Of a stretch of DNA of 64,000 nucleotides, positions 43,557 through 51,812 are shown in pieces; position 1 is the first letter of the stretch, and each line of letters opens with the position of its first letter. Origin of the DNA: an uncultured Lachnospiraceae bacterium (lineage in GTDB: Bacteria > Bacillota > Clostridia > Lachnospirales > Lachnospiraceae); the NCBI GenBank assembly GCA_947566645.1, contig CANOKL010000014.1:1-64000 (forward strand), read 5' to 3'. The position numbers and the translations under genes are program-made. The notes beneath the pieces were generated by a model. That model saw nothing but the letters and a program-made list of their open reading frames with translations, was not told where the DNA came from and made no database searches.

Positions 43557-44108
43557 ATGAGTTTGATATTATATAAAGGCAGGCCGGGTGATACGGCAGG
43601 AAGGCTTCCGAAAGAAATACGGGTCTACGATCTGCTCGACAGTCTGGGACTTGAATATGAAAGGATTGATCATGCCCCGGCTATGACGATGGAGGTATGC
43701 AAAAGCATCGATGAGGCTCTTGGCGCGGAAATCTGTAAGAACCTGTTTTTATGCAACCGGCAGAAGACGAAGTTCTATCTGCTGATGATTCCAGGTGATA
43801 AGACCTTTCATACGAAGGAGCTGTCTGCCCAGATCGGCAGCGCAAGACTTTCCTTTGCAGACGGAGCATTTATGGAACAATTTCTTGATATTACTCCCGG
43901 CGCAGTCAGTGTAATGGGGCTTATGAACGATGTGGAGAACCGCGTGCGTCTTCTGGTGGACGAGGATGTGCTGAAGGAGGAGTTTTTAGGATGCCATCCC
44001 TGTGTCAATACATCCAGCCTGAAATTAAGGACACAGGATGTATTCGGTACCTATCTGAAGGCAGTGCACCATGACATGACGGTCGTCCGGTTGACAGCAG
44101 ATGATTAA
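43557..44108 (+). CDS. Prolyl-tRNA editing protein, YbaK/PrdX type
   Basis: 183 residues from ATG 43557, supported by GAGGAGGAAAG; an earlier in-frame ATG lies inside the upstream hairpin. It has the YbaK/ProX-like fold: YDLLDSLGLEYERIDHAPAMTMEVCKSIDEALGAEICKNLFLCNRQKTKFYLLMIPGDKTF, then SARLSFAD and LGCHPCVNTSSLKL near the end. These proteins hydrolyse Ala- or Cys-tRNA(Pro) mischarged by prolyl-tRNA synthetase. It stands alone between the acetyltransferase gene and a toxin-antitoxin pair. Confidence 0.9.
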   Translation: MSLILYKGRPGDTAGRLPKEIRVYDLLDSLGLEYERIDHAPAMTMEVCKSIDEALGAEICKNLFLCNRQKTKFYLLMIPGDKTFHTKELSAQIGSARLSFADGAFMEQFLDITPGAVSVMGLMNDVENRVRLLVDEDVLKEEFLGCHPCVNTSSLKLRTQDVFGTYLKAVHHDMTVVRLTADD

Positions 44109-44159
44109 AGATGTTACAATTGCGATATTAATTCTGAGAAAAATTTGGAGGTGAAATAA

Positions 44160-44426
44160 ATGACTTTGCGACAGGAAGCATATGCTATGATTGATTCTTT
44201 ACCGGATGATGATAGTGTTAAGTTCTTTATAGATATGATTAGGCGATTTAATGTAGTAGTTGGGAAAAAAGAGAAAATATTCGAGGCGCAAGATTCGTTT
44301 TCTGAAAAAAGACAGGCGTTTTTACACATGGAAGAGTTGAAAAAAAAGTATCCATTCCCAAAAGACTATGACTATGAGCAAATCAGAAAGGAAGCTATGG
44401 AAGAGAAATATGGTTGCGTTAATTGA
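44160..44426 (+). CDS. Antitoxin-like partner of the PIN protein
   Basis: 88 residues, acidic and helical: LRQEAYAMIDSLPDDDSVKFFIDMIRRFNVV, followed by a basic-acidic linker and LKKKYPFPKDYDYEQIRKEAMEEKYG. This organisation (N-terminal helix-rich dimer or DNA-binding part, C-terminal toxin-binding extension) is typical of antitoxins encoded before PIN_3-type toxins in Lachnospiraceae. TGGAGGTG lies before the start. It overlaps the toxin gene by 17 bases, as expected for a VapBC-like pair. DNA-binding family not identified. Confidence 0.7.
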   Translation: MTLRQEAYAMIDSLPDDDSVKFFIDMIRRFNVVVGKKEKIFEAQDSFSEKRQAFLHMEELKKKYPFPKDYDYEQIRKEAMEEKYGCVN

Positions 44427-44832
44427 CACGAATGTTATATTAAACTATATTACTGATCGTGAAGATAGGTTTCGGGATTCTTCAAAGATCGTTATGGATT
44501 TATGTTCTCAAGGAAGAGTTGATGGATATATTGCTTTTCATTCATTATCTATAATATGGTATTCGCTTCGGATTCCAGATGAAGGAAAGAGAATGTGGTT
44601 AAGGGATATTTGTAAGATCTTGACGGTTACAGGTGCCTCACATGAACAGATTTTAGAGGCGATAGATAATATACAGTTTAAAGATTTTGAAGACTGCCTG
44701 CAGGATGAATGTGCAAGAATGGTAAATGCAGACTGTCTGGTAACGTGTAATTTGAAAGATTTTAAGGTAGCTAAAACAAAAGTTTATAGTCCGGATGAGT
44801 TTGTGAAATTACTGTCACTCGGTGACCAGTAA
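44410..44832 (+). CDS. PIN-domain ribonuclease toxin (VapC-like)
   Basis: 140 residues from ATG 44410, chosen because MVALIDTNVILNYITDRE is the exact PIN N-terminus; an earlier ATG at 44368 lies deep in the antitoxin gene. The acidic metal-binding residues include Asp6 in the first motif, and FEDCLQDECARMVNADCLVTCNLKDF near the C-terminus is the PF13470-type (PIN_3) signature. It would cut RNA when freed from the antitoxin encoded upstream. The target is unknown. Confidence 0.85.
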   Translation: MVALIDTNVILNYITDREDRFRDSSKIVMDLCSQGRVDGYIAFHSLSIIWYSLRIPDEGKRMWLRDICKILTVTGASHEQILEAIDNIQFKDFEDCLQDECARMVNADCLVTCNLKDFKVAKTKVYSPDEFVKLLSLGDQ

Positions 44833-44844
44833 AGGTTAATATGC

Positions 44845-44883
44845 GTTACTATGAGCGGACGGTTAGTCCGTGAACATAGTAAC
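44845..44883. repeat. Palindromic repeat family 2, copy 2
   Basis: GTTACTATG-AGCGGAC, loop GGTTA, GTCCG-TGAA-CATAGTAAC. It shares TTACTATGAGCGG and CCGTGAA with copy 1. It lies between the toxin gene and the FMN riboswitch. Confidence 0.65.
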
Positions 44884-44940
44884 TAATACCCTTGCATTTT
44901 TGCACATGCAGATGTATAATAATACACATAAAAAGAGAAA

Positions 44941-45047
44941 ATCTTCAGGGCAGGGTGTAAATCCCTACCGGCGGTAAAGCCCGCGAGCCGTAAGGCATGA
45001 TCCGGTGAGATTCCGGGGCCGACAGTATAGTCTGGATGAAAGAAGAT
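44941..45047 (+). promoter_or_regulatory. FMN riboswitch (RFN element)
   Basis: P1 is closed by ATCTTC (44941) and GAAGAT (45042). The conserved core is present: AGGGCAGGGTG, CCCTACCGGCGGTAAAGCCC, GCGAGCC, GATCCGGTGAGATTCCGG, GGCCGACAGT and TAGTCTGGATGAAAGAAGA. It binds FMN and controls the riboflavin operon downstream, most likely through the terminator at 45085-45119. Confidence 0.97.
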
Positions 45048-45084
45048 GATGACATCATGACCATAACATGATAGTTGCTGATAT

Positions 45085-45119
45085 GCTCTGAATGGAAACA
45101 GACCGTTCAGAGCTTTTTT
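45085..45119 (+). terminator. Expression-platform terminator of the FMN riboswitch
   Basis: GCTCTGAATGG (45085-45095) pairs with CCGTTCAGAGC (45103-45113), followed by TTTTTT. Confidence 0.9.
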
Positions 45120-45184
45120 GTGATATGAAACTTCGGTTTCTATATCACATCAACGAAAGCCCCCTGCAGATTTTTGCAGGGGGC
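45120..45184 (+). other. Two further stable hairpins in the rib leader
   Basis: GTGATATGAAAC-TTCG-GTTTCTATATCAC is a UUCG-capped stem with one bulge (45119-45148). GCCCCCTGCA and TGCAGGGGGC form a perfect 10-bp stem (45159-45184) followed by a short TTT. The second may be a back-up terminator. Confidence 0.7.
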
Positions 45185-45251
45185 TTTGCAGTGTGCCCGG
45201 CCAGTCTGAACAGCTGCCCTGTGACTCTTTGACAGAAAGGAGAGATGTGGA

Positions 45252-46367
45252 TTGACAGATCAGGATTATATGCTCCGTGCCATAGAGCTTGCGAAGCGGG
45301 GGATGGGATGGACGAACCCGAATCCCATGGTAGGCGCGGTAATTGTCCGGGACGGAAGGATTATCGGGGAAGGATATCATACAAGATGCGGGGAGCCTCA
45401 TGCAGAGCGGGAGGCAATTGCACACCTTACAGAGCCGGCATCAGGAGCAACACTGTATGTTACCCTGGAACCGTGCTGCCATCATGGCAAGACCCCTCCC
45501 TGTACAGAGGCAATTTTAGAGCAGGGGATTACAAGAGTCGTAATCGGCTCCAGGGACCCGAACCCCAGAGTTTCGGGAAAAGGCGTAAGGCAGCTGAGAG
45601 AGGGCGGCATACAGGTGGAGGAGGACTTCATGAGGGAGGAATGCGACCGCATTAATCCTGTATTTTTCCACTATATTACAGAAAGGCAGCCCTATGTAGT
45701 ACTGAAATATGCCATGACTGCGGACGGCAAGATTGCCACCAGGACAGGTGCATCCAGATGGATTACCGGGGAACCGGCGCGCAGAAGGGTGCAGATGCTC
45801 CGGCACACATATATGGGAATTATGGCAGGGAGTGGAACCGTGCTCTTGGATGATCCATTGTTAAATGTCCGGACAAAAGGAATGAAAAGTCCTGTCAGAA
45901 TCATCTGCGACAGCACTCTGAGACTTCCCCTTGACAGTCAGATCTGCAGGACGGCAGGGGAGTACCCGACAATTGTGGCCTGCGCTGATGCCAGTGAAGA
46001 GAAGAAAAAAGAGCTGAAAGCCTGCAAAATCAAGGTAATAGAGCTCCCGGATGCAGACGGAAGAGTGGATTTAAGGAGACTGATGCAGTACCTGGGAGGA
46101 CAGGGCATCGACAGCATTCTTCTGGAAGGCGGAGGAAGACTTGCAGAAAGCGCCCTGCGTGCAGGGATTGTACAGGAGATAAAAGCCTTTATTGCCCCGA
46201 AAATTTTTGGAGGAGCCGAGGCAAAAACACCGGTGGAGGGACAGGGAGTTGACGATCCGGACAGTGCATATATGCTGAAGCTTCAGAAAATGTCCATGAC
46301 CGGAGAAGATATCCTGTTAGAATATAAAGTTCAGAATTCCAGTCCACGGCACACAAAACACGTATAG
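45252..46367 (+). CDS. ribD: Bifunctional riboflavin deaminase-reductase
   Basis: 371 residues from TTG 45252, with AAAGGAG upstream; no ATG fits the conserved N-terminus DYMLRAIELAKRGMGWTNPNPMVGAVIV. The N-terminal zinc deaminase has HAEREAI and PCCHHGKTPPC. The C-terminal reductase (about 150-365) begins RQPYVVLKYAMTADGKIATRTGASRWITG and includes DSILLEGGGRLAESAL. It performs the second and third steps of riboflavin synthesis from the GTP cyclohydrolase II product. First gene of the operon under the FMN riboswitch. Confidence 0.96.
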   Translation: MTDQDYMLRAIELAKRGMGWTNPNPMVGAVIVRDGRIIGEGYHTRCGEPHAEREAIAHLTEPASGATLYVTLEPCCHHGKTPPCTEAILEQGITRVVIGSRDPNPRVSGKGVRQLREGGIQVEEDFMREECDRINPVFFHYITERQPYVVLKYAMTADGKIATRTGASRWITGEPARRRVQMLRHTYMGIMAGSGTVLLDDPLLNVRTKGMKSPVRIICDSTLRLPLDSQICRTAGEYPTIVACADASEEKKKELKACKIKVIELPDADGRVDLRRLMQYLGGQGIDSILLEGGGRLAESALRAGIVQEIKAFIAPKIFGGAEAKTPVEGQGVDDPDSAYMLKLQKMSMTGEDILLEYKVQNSSPRHTKHV

Positions 46368-46416
46368 GCCGTGCATTTTCAGGACAATATAATTTGCGGT
46401 GAAAGAAGGTGAGAGA

Positions 46417-47085
46417 ATGTTTACAGGTATTGTAGAGGAGACCGGACAGATAAAATATCTGTCACTTGCGGGAAGCTCCGGGGAGATTGGAATACGGGCA
46501 AAGAAGGTGTTGGAGGGTACTAAAATCGGCGATAGTATTGCGGTAAACGGAATCTGTCTGACCGTGACAGCTTTAAGGCCGGACGGCTTCACGGCGGACG
46601 TTATGGCTGAAACTGTAAGGAGGAGCAGCCTTAAGGCCTCCGGTGCAGGAGATCTGGTGAACCTGGAGAGGGCGATGGCAGCGGATGGGAGATTCGGAGG
46701 TCATATTGTAAGCGGGCATATCGACGGCACAGGACGGATCCAGTCAGTCAGGAGAGAAGAAAACGCAGTATGGATTACCATTGACACCCCGCAGGAAATA
46801 CTGCGGCTGATTGTAGAAAAGGGCTCCATCTGCATCGACGGGATTAGCCTGACAGTGGCAGCAGTATCCGAGGGGGCGTTCCAGGTGTCTGTAATCCCCC
46901 ATACAGGAGAGGAGACAACCCTGCTTGGAAAAAGTCCGGGGGATATAGTGAACCTGGAAAATGATGTAGTAGGAAAATACGTAGAAAAACTGCTTGGGTT
47001 TGGACAGAAGGAGGAAAACGCGTCTGCCCGGAATCATAAATCAGGAGGAATCACCATGCAGTTTCTGGAGGAGAACGGGATATGA
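46417..47085 (+). CDS. ribE: Riboflavin synthase, alpha subunit
   Basis: 222 residues from ATG 46417 (GAAGGTGAGAG upstream); a GTG 18 bases earlier is less likely because the family begins MFTGIVEE. Two homologous lumazine-binding halves are visible: GDSIAVNGICLTVT with GGHIVSGHIDGTG, and GSICIDGISLTVAAV with LENDVVGKYVEKLL. It joins two 6,7-dimethyl-8-ribityllumazine molecules to make riboflavin. The C-terminal 20 residues beyond the core (QKEENASARNHKSGG) are less conserved. Confidence 0.95.
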   Translation: MFTGIVEETGQIKYLSLAGSSGEIGIRAKKVLEGTKIGDSIAVNGICLTVTALRPDGFTADVMAETVRRSSLKASGAGDLVNLERAMAADGRFGGHIVSGHIDGTGRIQSVRREENAVWITIDTPQEILRLIVEKGSICIDGISLTVAAVSEGAFQVSVIPHTGEETTLLGKSPGDIVNLENDVVGKYVEKLLGFGQKEENASARNHKSGGITMQFLEENGI

Positions 47086-47109
47086 GAATTACAAAAGGAG
47101 GACAAAAAG

Positions 47110-48321
47110 ATGAGCTATCAATATAATACGATCGAGGAGGCGCTTAAGGAGCTGCGTGCAGGGAAGATTATCCTTGTAACAGACGACCCGGACAGGGAGA
47201 ATGAAGGGGATATGATCTGCGCCGCAGAGTATGCGACACAGGAGAATATCAACTTCATGGCATGTCATGCAAAGGGGCTGATCTGTACTCCCATGAGTGC
47301 ACAGATTGCCGGAAAGCTGGGCCTGCCGCAGATGGTATCAGAGAATACAGACAATCATACAACAGCATTTACCGTATCTGTTGACCATGCGGATACAACA
47401 ACCGGAATCTCTGCCGCAGAGCGTTCCTATACCATGATGAAATGCGCGGATGAGAATACGAAACCAGAAGACCTGCGCCGTCCCGGGCATGTATTTCCGC
47501 TGGTATCCAGGCGGGGAGGCGTTCTTGTAAGAGGAGGACACACAGAGGCAACCACGGATCTTATGCGGCTTGCAGGGCTTAAGGAATGTGGAATCTGCTG
47601 TGAGATTATGGAGGATGACGGAACCATGATGCGGACCCCGGGCCTGTGGAAGCTTGCAGAAAGGTTCGGGCTGAAATTTATTACAATTAAGGATCTGCAG
47701 GACTATCTGCGGATTCATGAGAAGCACGTTTCACGAGAGGCATGTGCGGACATGCCGACAAAATATGGACATTTCCAGATATATGGCTATGTAAATGATA
47801 TTACCGGGGAGCACCATGTGGCTCTTGTAAAGGGGGAGATCGGCGACGGGGAGGATGTCCTTTGCCGGGTGCATTCAGAATGCCTGACCGGGGATACCTT
47901 CGGCTCTCTTAGATGTGACTGCGGGAACCAGCTTCAGACCGCCATGAGGCAGGTGGAAGAGGAAGGCAGGGGAGTCATTCTCTACATGCGCCAGGAAGGC
48001 AGAGGGATTGGCCTGATCAACAAGCTGAAGGCCTATGAACTCCAGGAGCGCGGAATGGATACAGTAGAGGCGAATATAGAGCTTGGATTTGCACCGGATC
48101 TGCGGGAGTACTGGGCAGGAGCACAGATTCTGTCAGATCTTGGAGTAAAATCACTCAGGCTTCTTACGAACAATCCGGATAAAGTATACGGAATCAGCGG
48201 CTTCGGCCTGGAAATCAGGGAGCGCGTGCCCATTGAGGTTGCACCCCAGAAATACGATGCATTTTACATGAAGACAAAACAGATCAAGATGGGACACATT
48301 TTTAATGAAATAAGATTGTAG
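47110..48321 (+). CDS. ribBA: Bifunctional DHBP synthase / GTP cyclohydrolase II
   Basis: 403 residues. The N-terminal 3,4-dihydroxy-2-butanone 4-phosphate synthase domain (1-200) has [14 protein letters not shown] and [13 protein letters not shown]. The C-terminal GTP cyclohydrolase II domain (205-400) has the zinc site [19 protein letters not shown] and [16 protein letters not shown]. It provides both branch entry reactions of riboflavin synthesis. It is placed between ribE and ribH as in Bacillus. AAAAGGAGG lies before the start. Confidence 0.97.
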   Translation: MSYQYNTIEEALKELRAGKIILVTDDPDRENEGDMICAAEYATQENINFMACHAKGLICTPMSAQIAGKLGLPQMVSENTDNHTTAFTVSVDHADTTTGISAAERSYTMMKCADENTKPEDLRRPGHVFPLVSRRGGVLVRGGHTEATTDLMRLAGLKECGICCEIMEDDGTMMRTPGLWKLAERFGLKFITIKDLQDYLRIHEKHVSREACADMPTKYGHFQIYGYVNDITGEHHVALVKGEIGDGEDVLCRVHSECLTGDTFGSLRCDCGNQLQTAMRQVEEEGRGVILYMRQEGRGIGLINKLKAYELQERGMDTVEANIELGFAPDLREYWAGAQILSDLGVKSLRLLTNNPDKVYGISGFGLEIRERVPIEVAPQKYDAFYMKTKQIKMGHIFNEIRL

Positions 48322-48371
48322 CTGTGAAGGTACGGAACAAACGATATAAAATGACAGGAGGATCATGAAAA

Positions 48372-48860
48372 ATGAGAGAAATTCAGGTATTAGAAGGAAA
48401 AGTTGTAGCGCCAGAGGGAATGAAGGCAGGAATTGTTGCCTCCAGGTTTAATGAGATTATTGTGAACAAACTGCTGGCAGGAGCAGTAGACGGACTGGTG
48501 CGCCACGGTGTAGAGGAAAGTAATATTACGGCTGCATGGGTTCCGGGCGCTTTTGAAATCCCGGTGGCAGCCTCCAGGATGGCACAGTCAGGGAAATTTG
48601 ACGCAGTCATCTGTGTCGGCGCGGTAATCAGGGGTGATACCTCCCATTATGACTATGTGTGCAGCGAGGTGTCAAAAGGAATTGCCCAGGTAGGCCTTCA
48701 GACTGGGATTCCGGTCTTGTTCGGTGTGATCACAACGGAAAATATTGAACAGGCAATTGCCCGTGCAGGAAGCAAGGCAGGAAACAAAGGATATGACTGC
48801 GCACTGTCAGCTATCGAGATGGTAAATCTCCTGGGCCAGTTGGGGACGGGGCATTTTTAA
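48372..48860 (+). CDS. ribH: 6,7-dimethyl-8-ribityllumazine synthase
   Basis: 162 residues. [19 protein letters not shown], the [12 protein letters not shown] substrate loop, [23 protein letters not shown] with the catalytic His, and [24 protein letters not shown] are all typical. It condenses the ribityl-diaminopyrimidine with dihydroxybutanone phosphate and usually forms 60-mer capsids. Last gene of the riboflavin operon. The native C-terminus ends near EMVNLLGQ; the final LGTGHF and the stop are contributed by the family 1 palindromic repeat. Confidence 0.96.
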   Translation: MREIQVLEGKVVAPEGMKAGIVASRFNEIIVNKLLAGAVDGLVRHGVEESNITAAWVPGAFEIPVAASRMAQSGKFDAVICVGAVIRGDTSHYDYVCSEVSKGIAQVGLQTGIPVLFGVITTENIEQAIARAGSKAGNKGYDCALSAIEMVNLLGQLGTGHF

Positions 48861-48900
48861 AAATGCCCCGTCCCAAATTAAAAATGCCCTGTCCCCAACT
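48838..48900. repeat. Palindromic repeat family 1, copy at the ribH/response-regulator junction
   Basis: An arm with TTGGGGACGGGGCATTTTT is followed directly by its inverse (AAAAATGCCCCGTCCC, 48859-48874) and then by a second inverse arm, AAAAATGCCCTGTCCCC, at 48880-48896. Three arms therefore overlap and could form alternative hairpins. The ribH stop codon lies at the centre of the first pair. Confidence 0.85.
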
Positions 48901-49636
48901 ATCGGTTCACCCGGTATTCCCGCGGTGTCTGCCCTACAATTTTTTTAAATGCTTTACTGAAGTAATTCCCGTTGCTGAAGCCTAGATGAAAGGCGATATC
49001 ATCCAACGTCATCTCTGTATTAACAAGGAGGTTCTTTGCCTCTGCTATTTTCATATCCATAATATAAGTAAACAGGTTCGTCCCCATCTCCTTTTTAAAG
49101 AGACGGGAGAGATGCTCTTTGCTTATGTGGAAAGCATCTGCCAGTACAGGGAGGGAGAGCTCCTTCGTATAGTTTTCGTGGATATAATCCAGGACATCAT
49201 TCACCAGCGGGTTTCCTGTAGGAGGTGTCTCGTCCGTGGGAGTATCAGATGGGGGAAGTTCTTTTTCAATCTCTGCCATGGCATTGGCAATGGCGTTATT
49301 CAGATCCTGGGGGTCGATTGGTTTCAGGATATAGTCAACCACCCCGGACTGGATGGCAAGCCGGGTGTATTTGAAGTCGCTGAAACCGCTGATTACAATG
49401 ATCTTGCTGCGGATTGGCTTCTCTTCTAATTTTTTTAGCAGTGCTGTTCCGTCCATTATGGGCATCTTCATATCTGTGATGATAAGTTCAGGTCTTTCCC
49501 GGTAAATAATATCCAGCCCCTCCTGTGCATTGCAGGCTTCGAAAATTGAAGTGATTCCAAATGCCTCCCACTGGCCCAGCAGTTTGACTGCATCCCGTAC
49601 AAGTGAAACATCGTCGATAATCAGTACCTTATACAT
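48899..49636 (-). CDS. Response regulator with AraC-type output domain
   Basis: 245 residues. The receiver domain (1-120) has the acidic pair IDD, phosphoacceptor Asp in LIITDMKMPIMDG, Ser in VISGFSDF and Lys in YILKPID. The AraC-type DNA-binding domain (about 145-245) has LSLPVLADAFHISKEHLSRLFKKEMGTNLF and DDIAFHLGFSNGNYFSKAFKKIVGQTPREYRV. This YesN-type architecture controls sugar import genes in Bacillota. It lies 22 bases after the histidine kinase gene. The likely target is the divergent ABC transporter and glycosidase locus at 51.8 kb. Confidence 0.93.
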   Translation of the reverse strand: MYKVLIIDDVSLVRDAVKLLGQWEAFGITSIFEACNAQEGLDIIYRERPELIITDMKMPIMDGTALLKKLEEKPIRSKIIVISGFSDFKYTRLAIQSGVVDYILKPIDPQDLNNAIANAMAEIEKELPPSDTPTDETPPTGNPLVNDVLDYIHENYTKELSLPVLADAFHISKEHLSRLFKKEMGTNLFTYIMDMKIAEAKNLLVNTEMTLDDIAFHLGFSNGNYFSKAFKKIVGQTPREYRVNR

Positions 49637-49658
49637 TTCTTTCCCTCCATATTTTGTT

Positions 49659-51473
49659 CTATTGCTGCATCTTTTTTTCCATATGCTCCGGAAGCAGGAT
49701 ATGAATCAGGGTTCCGCCGCAGGAAGGGCAGCTGATTGTAAAGCTTGCGTCTTCGCCATAGAGAAACCGGATTCTGCTTACAATATTGCGGATGCCGATA
49801 TGCTCATCCTCGGGAACCACCTTCTCATCTTTCAGCCATTCCTGCAGCATGGACAGACTGGAGGCTGGAATGCCTCTGCCATTGTCCGCCACTTTAATGG
49901 AAAGCTGTCTGGACTCTGTGCTGTGGATATGGATGGAGATCTGTCCTTCCATACAGTCATCCAAGCCGTGCTTGACCGAATTTTCAACAAGGGGCTGCAG
50001 GATAAACACAGGCACAAGCCGGTCAGACAGGCTCTGGTCAATATCTGTTATGATTTCCAGCCGGTTGTTCCACAGGATGTTCTGAATATAAAGATAGTTG
50101 TTCATATTTTCTAGCTCCTGCTTAAGAGGAATCAGCTCTGCCGTGGACTTTAGGGTGTAACGCAGCATTTTGGCAAGGGCATTCGCCATGGTATAGACCT
50201 CCGTGGCTCCCTTTTTGAGCCCGAGAGTTCCAAGAGCCTGCAGGGCATTGTTGATAAAATGCGGCTTAATCTGGGCCTGGAGAGCCTGCAGTTCTGCTGT
50301 TTTCTGCAGCATCTTTGCTTTATATTCCAGATTAATCAGTGTGTTGATCCGGTCTGTCATGACATGAAAGGTCTCTGCCAGAATTCCGATCTCATCCGAG
50401 CCGTAATCACTGTCCGAGATATGAAAGCTGTCAACTCCGAACCCTGCAACACTTTCTGTAAGCGTACGGAGACGCCTTGTGGCAGAACGTGAGAAATACA
50501 GGGAGATGGTCACAGACAGGATCAGGACAATGGCAAGGAATACAAGAGTAGTCCGCAAAACCGTCGCTGCACTGCCGGTCAGTTCATCCATGGGGATATC
50601 CTTCAGAAGGCACGTATCTTCCTGGAGATCCCACAGAAGGATTCTCGTCTTTCCTTCGGATATGTATTTAAAGCTGCCGGAGGCCTTGTCCGTGTTCCGG
50701 ATGTGGGCGAGGATAGGCTCTGGTATGGTCAGGCTGGGGTATTCTGTCAGCATGGGTGACATGTCCCGGCCCAGGATTGAGACATATCCGCCCGGGCTTT
50801 CCAGATTCTGACAGATCTTTTCCAGGTAACTGGTGTCATAGGTGATGGACAGTATCCCGAAGACCTCGCCGGTCACATAATACCGGATCACCCTGTTGGT
50901 GGAAAAAACCAGGTCATGATCCAGCGTGCCGAAATTCCGGTAGTTCTGAAACTTGTGGAGCGGCCGGATATAAAAATAAGTACTGCTTTCTAATGTCTTC
51001 TTGTACCAGTCCTCCTGTTCCAGTTCGGGGTAAGGGGCATAGCTTGCATTCTCCCGGGAAAAGGAATAGAGATTCTTCGTATAAGGATCATAAAAATAAA
51101 TATACTGGATGGCATTATCAGAATGCAGGATATTTTTAATGGCCTGTTCATTATAGGCAATGGAGATATAATCGTCCTGGTGCGTCCGCAGATTATCAAT
51201 AAAGGTGTTATCGCTGTAGAGGGAACGCGTCGTATCGTCCAGCTGTGTGTAATACCGGCTGACACTATGATTTACTTCATTCAGAAGCTGGGTATTGGAA
51301 CGGATATATTCCTTCTGAAGAAGGTGGACTGTACTGTAATAATATGTAATGCTGGAGAATGCAATAATAAACGACATGCATAATAACAGCGTCAGCATGA
51401 TCTTATGGGAAAAGGACCTGCCGACCCAGCTCCGCAAGGCGAGGCCGTTCCTTTTTATAAAGTTTCTTATCAT
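49659..51473 (-). CDS. Sensor histidine kinase, YesM/LytS type
   Basis: 604 residues. A first membrane segment at about 25-48 (IMLTLLLCMSFIIAFSSITYYYS), an extracellular Cache-like sensor (50-290), a second membrane segment (about 300-325, TTLVFLAIVLILSVTISLYF), a HAMP linker, and the His_kinase domain with ALQAQIKPHFINNALQALGTL (phospho-His about 405). The ATPase domain has the N-box FILQPLVENSVKHGL and DNGRGIP. It phosphorylates the response regulator encoded immediately downstream. Sensors of this type usually respond to extracellular sugars, sometimes through a binding protein, and such a gene is divergently encoded. Confidence 0.92.
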   Translation of the reverse strand: MIRNFIKRNGLALRSWVGRSFSHKIMLTLLLCMSFIIAFSSITYYYSTVHLLQKEYIRSNTQLLNEVNHSVSRYYTQLDDTTRSLYSDNTFIDNLRTHQDDYISIAYNEQAIKNILHSDNAIQYIYFYDPYTKNLYSFSRENASYAPYPELEQEDWYKKTLESSTYFYIRPLHKFQNYRNFGTLDHDLVFSTNRVIRYYVTGEVFGILSITYDTSYLEKICQNLESPGGYVSILGRDMSPMLTEYPSLTIPEPILAHIRNTDKASGSFKYISEGKTRILLWDLQEDTCLLKDIPMDELTGSAATVLRTTLVFLAIVLILSVTISLYFSRSATRRLRTLTESVAGFGVDSFHISDSDYGSDEIGILAETFHVMTDRINTLINLEYKAKMLQKTAELQALQAQIKPHFINNALQALGTLGLKKGATEVYTMANALAKMLRYTLKSTAELIPLKQELENMNNYLYIQNILWNNRLEIITDIDQSLSDRLVPVFILQPLVENSVKHGLDDCMEGQISIHIHSTESRQLSIKVADNGRGIPASSLSMLQEWLKDEKVVPEDEHIGIRNIVSRIRFLYGEDASFTISCPSCGGTLIHILLPEHMEKKMQQ

Positions 51474-51812
51474 AACAGGTTTCCTATCTGTTTTCCAGTG
51501 TTTTAGGATTGTGGGAGTGCGTTAGCACGGAACAATCCGTGTATCAGAAGCGTCAAAATACCTTTTGGCGCTTACATTATTATATAAGGTAAGAATAAAA
51601 TTTACAATGCCATTTAATGATATGTTTTGCTGCATGAAAAATCAATAAATGGCACAGAAGCCGCGAATCGCAATGCGACATCAATAATTTACCAGTTTGT
51701 ATCAATGGAATACGGTTACAAAGCCGGAAGACTGTTCTATAATAATAACCATAAAATATGTTTGCAAGCATTTATTAAAAAATTTTTAAGAAATCAATGG
51801 AGGAAAAGAACT
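51474..51812 (+). promoter_or_regulatory. Divergent regulatory region between kinase and transporter genes
   Basis: No gene is supported. AAGCGTCAAAA (51548-51558) and TTTTGGCGCTT (51563-51573) form an 11-bp hairpin; GTGC/GCAC and CACGG/CCGTG pairs lie just upstream (51517-51541). Binding sites of the AraC-type response regulator are expected here but were not identified. Confidence 0.5.
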
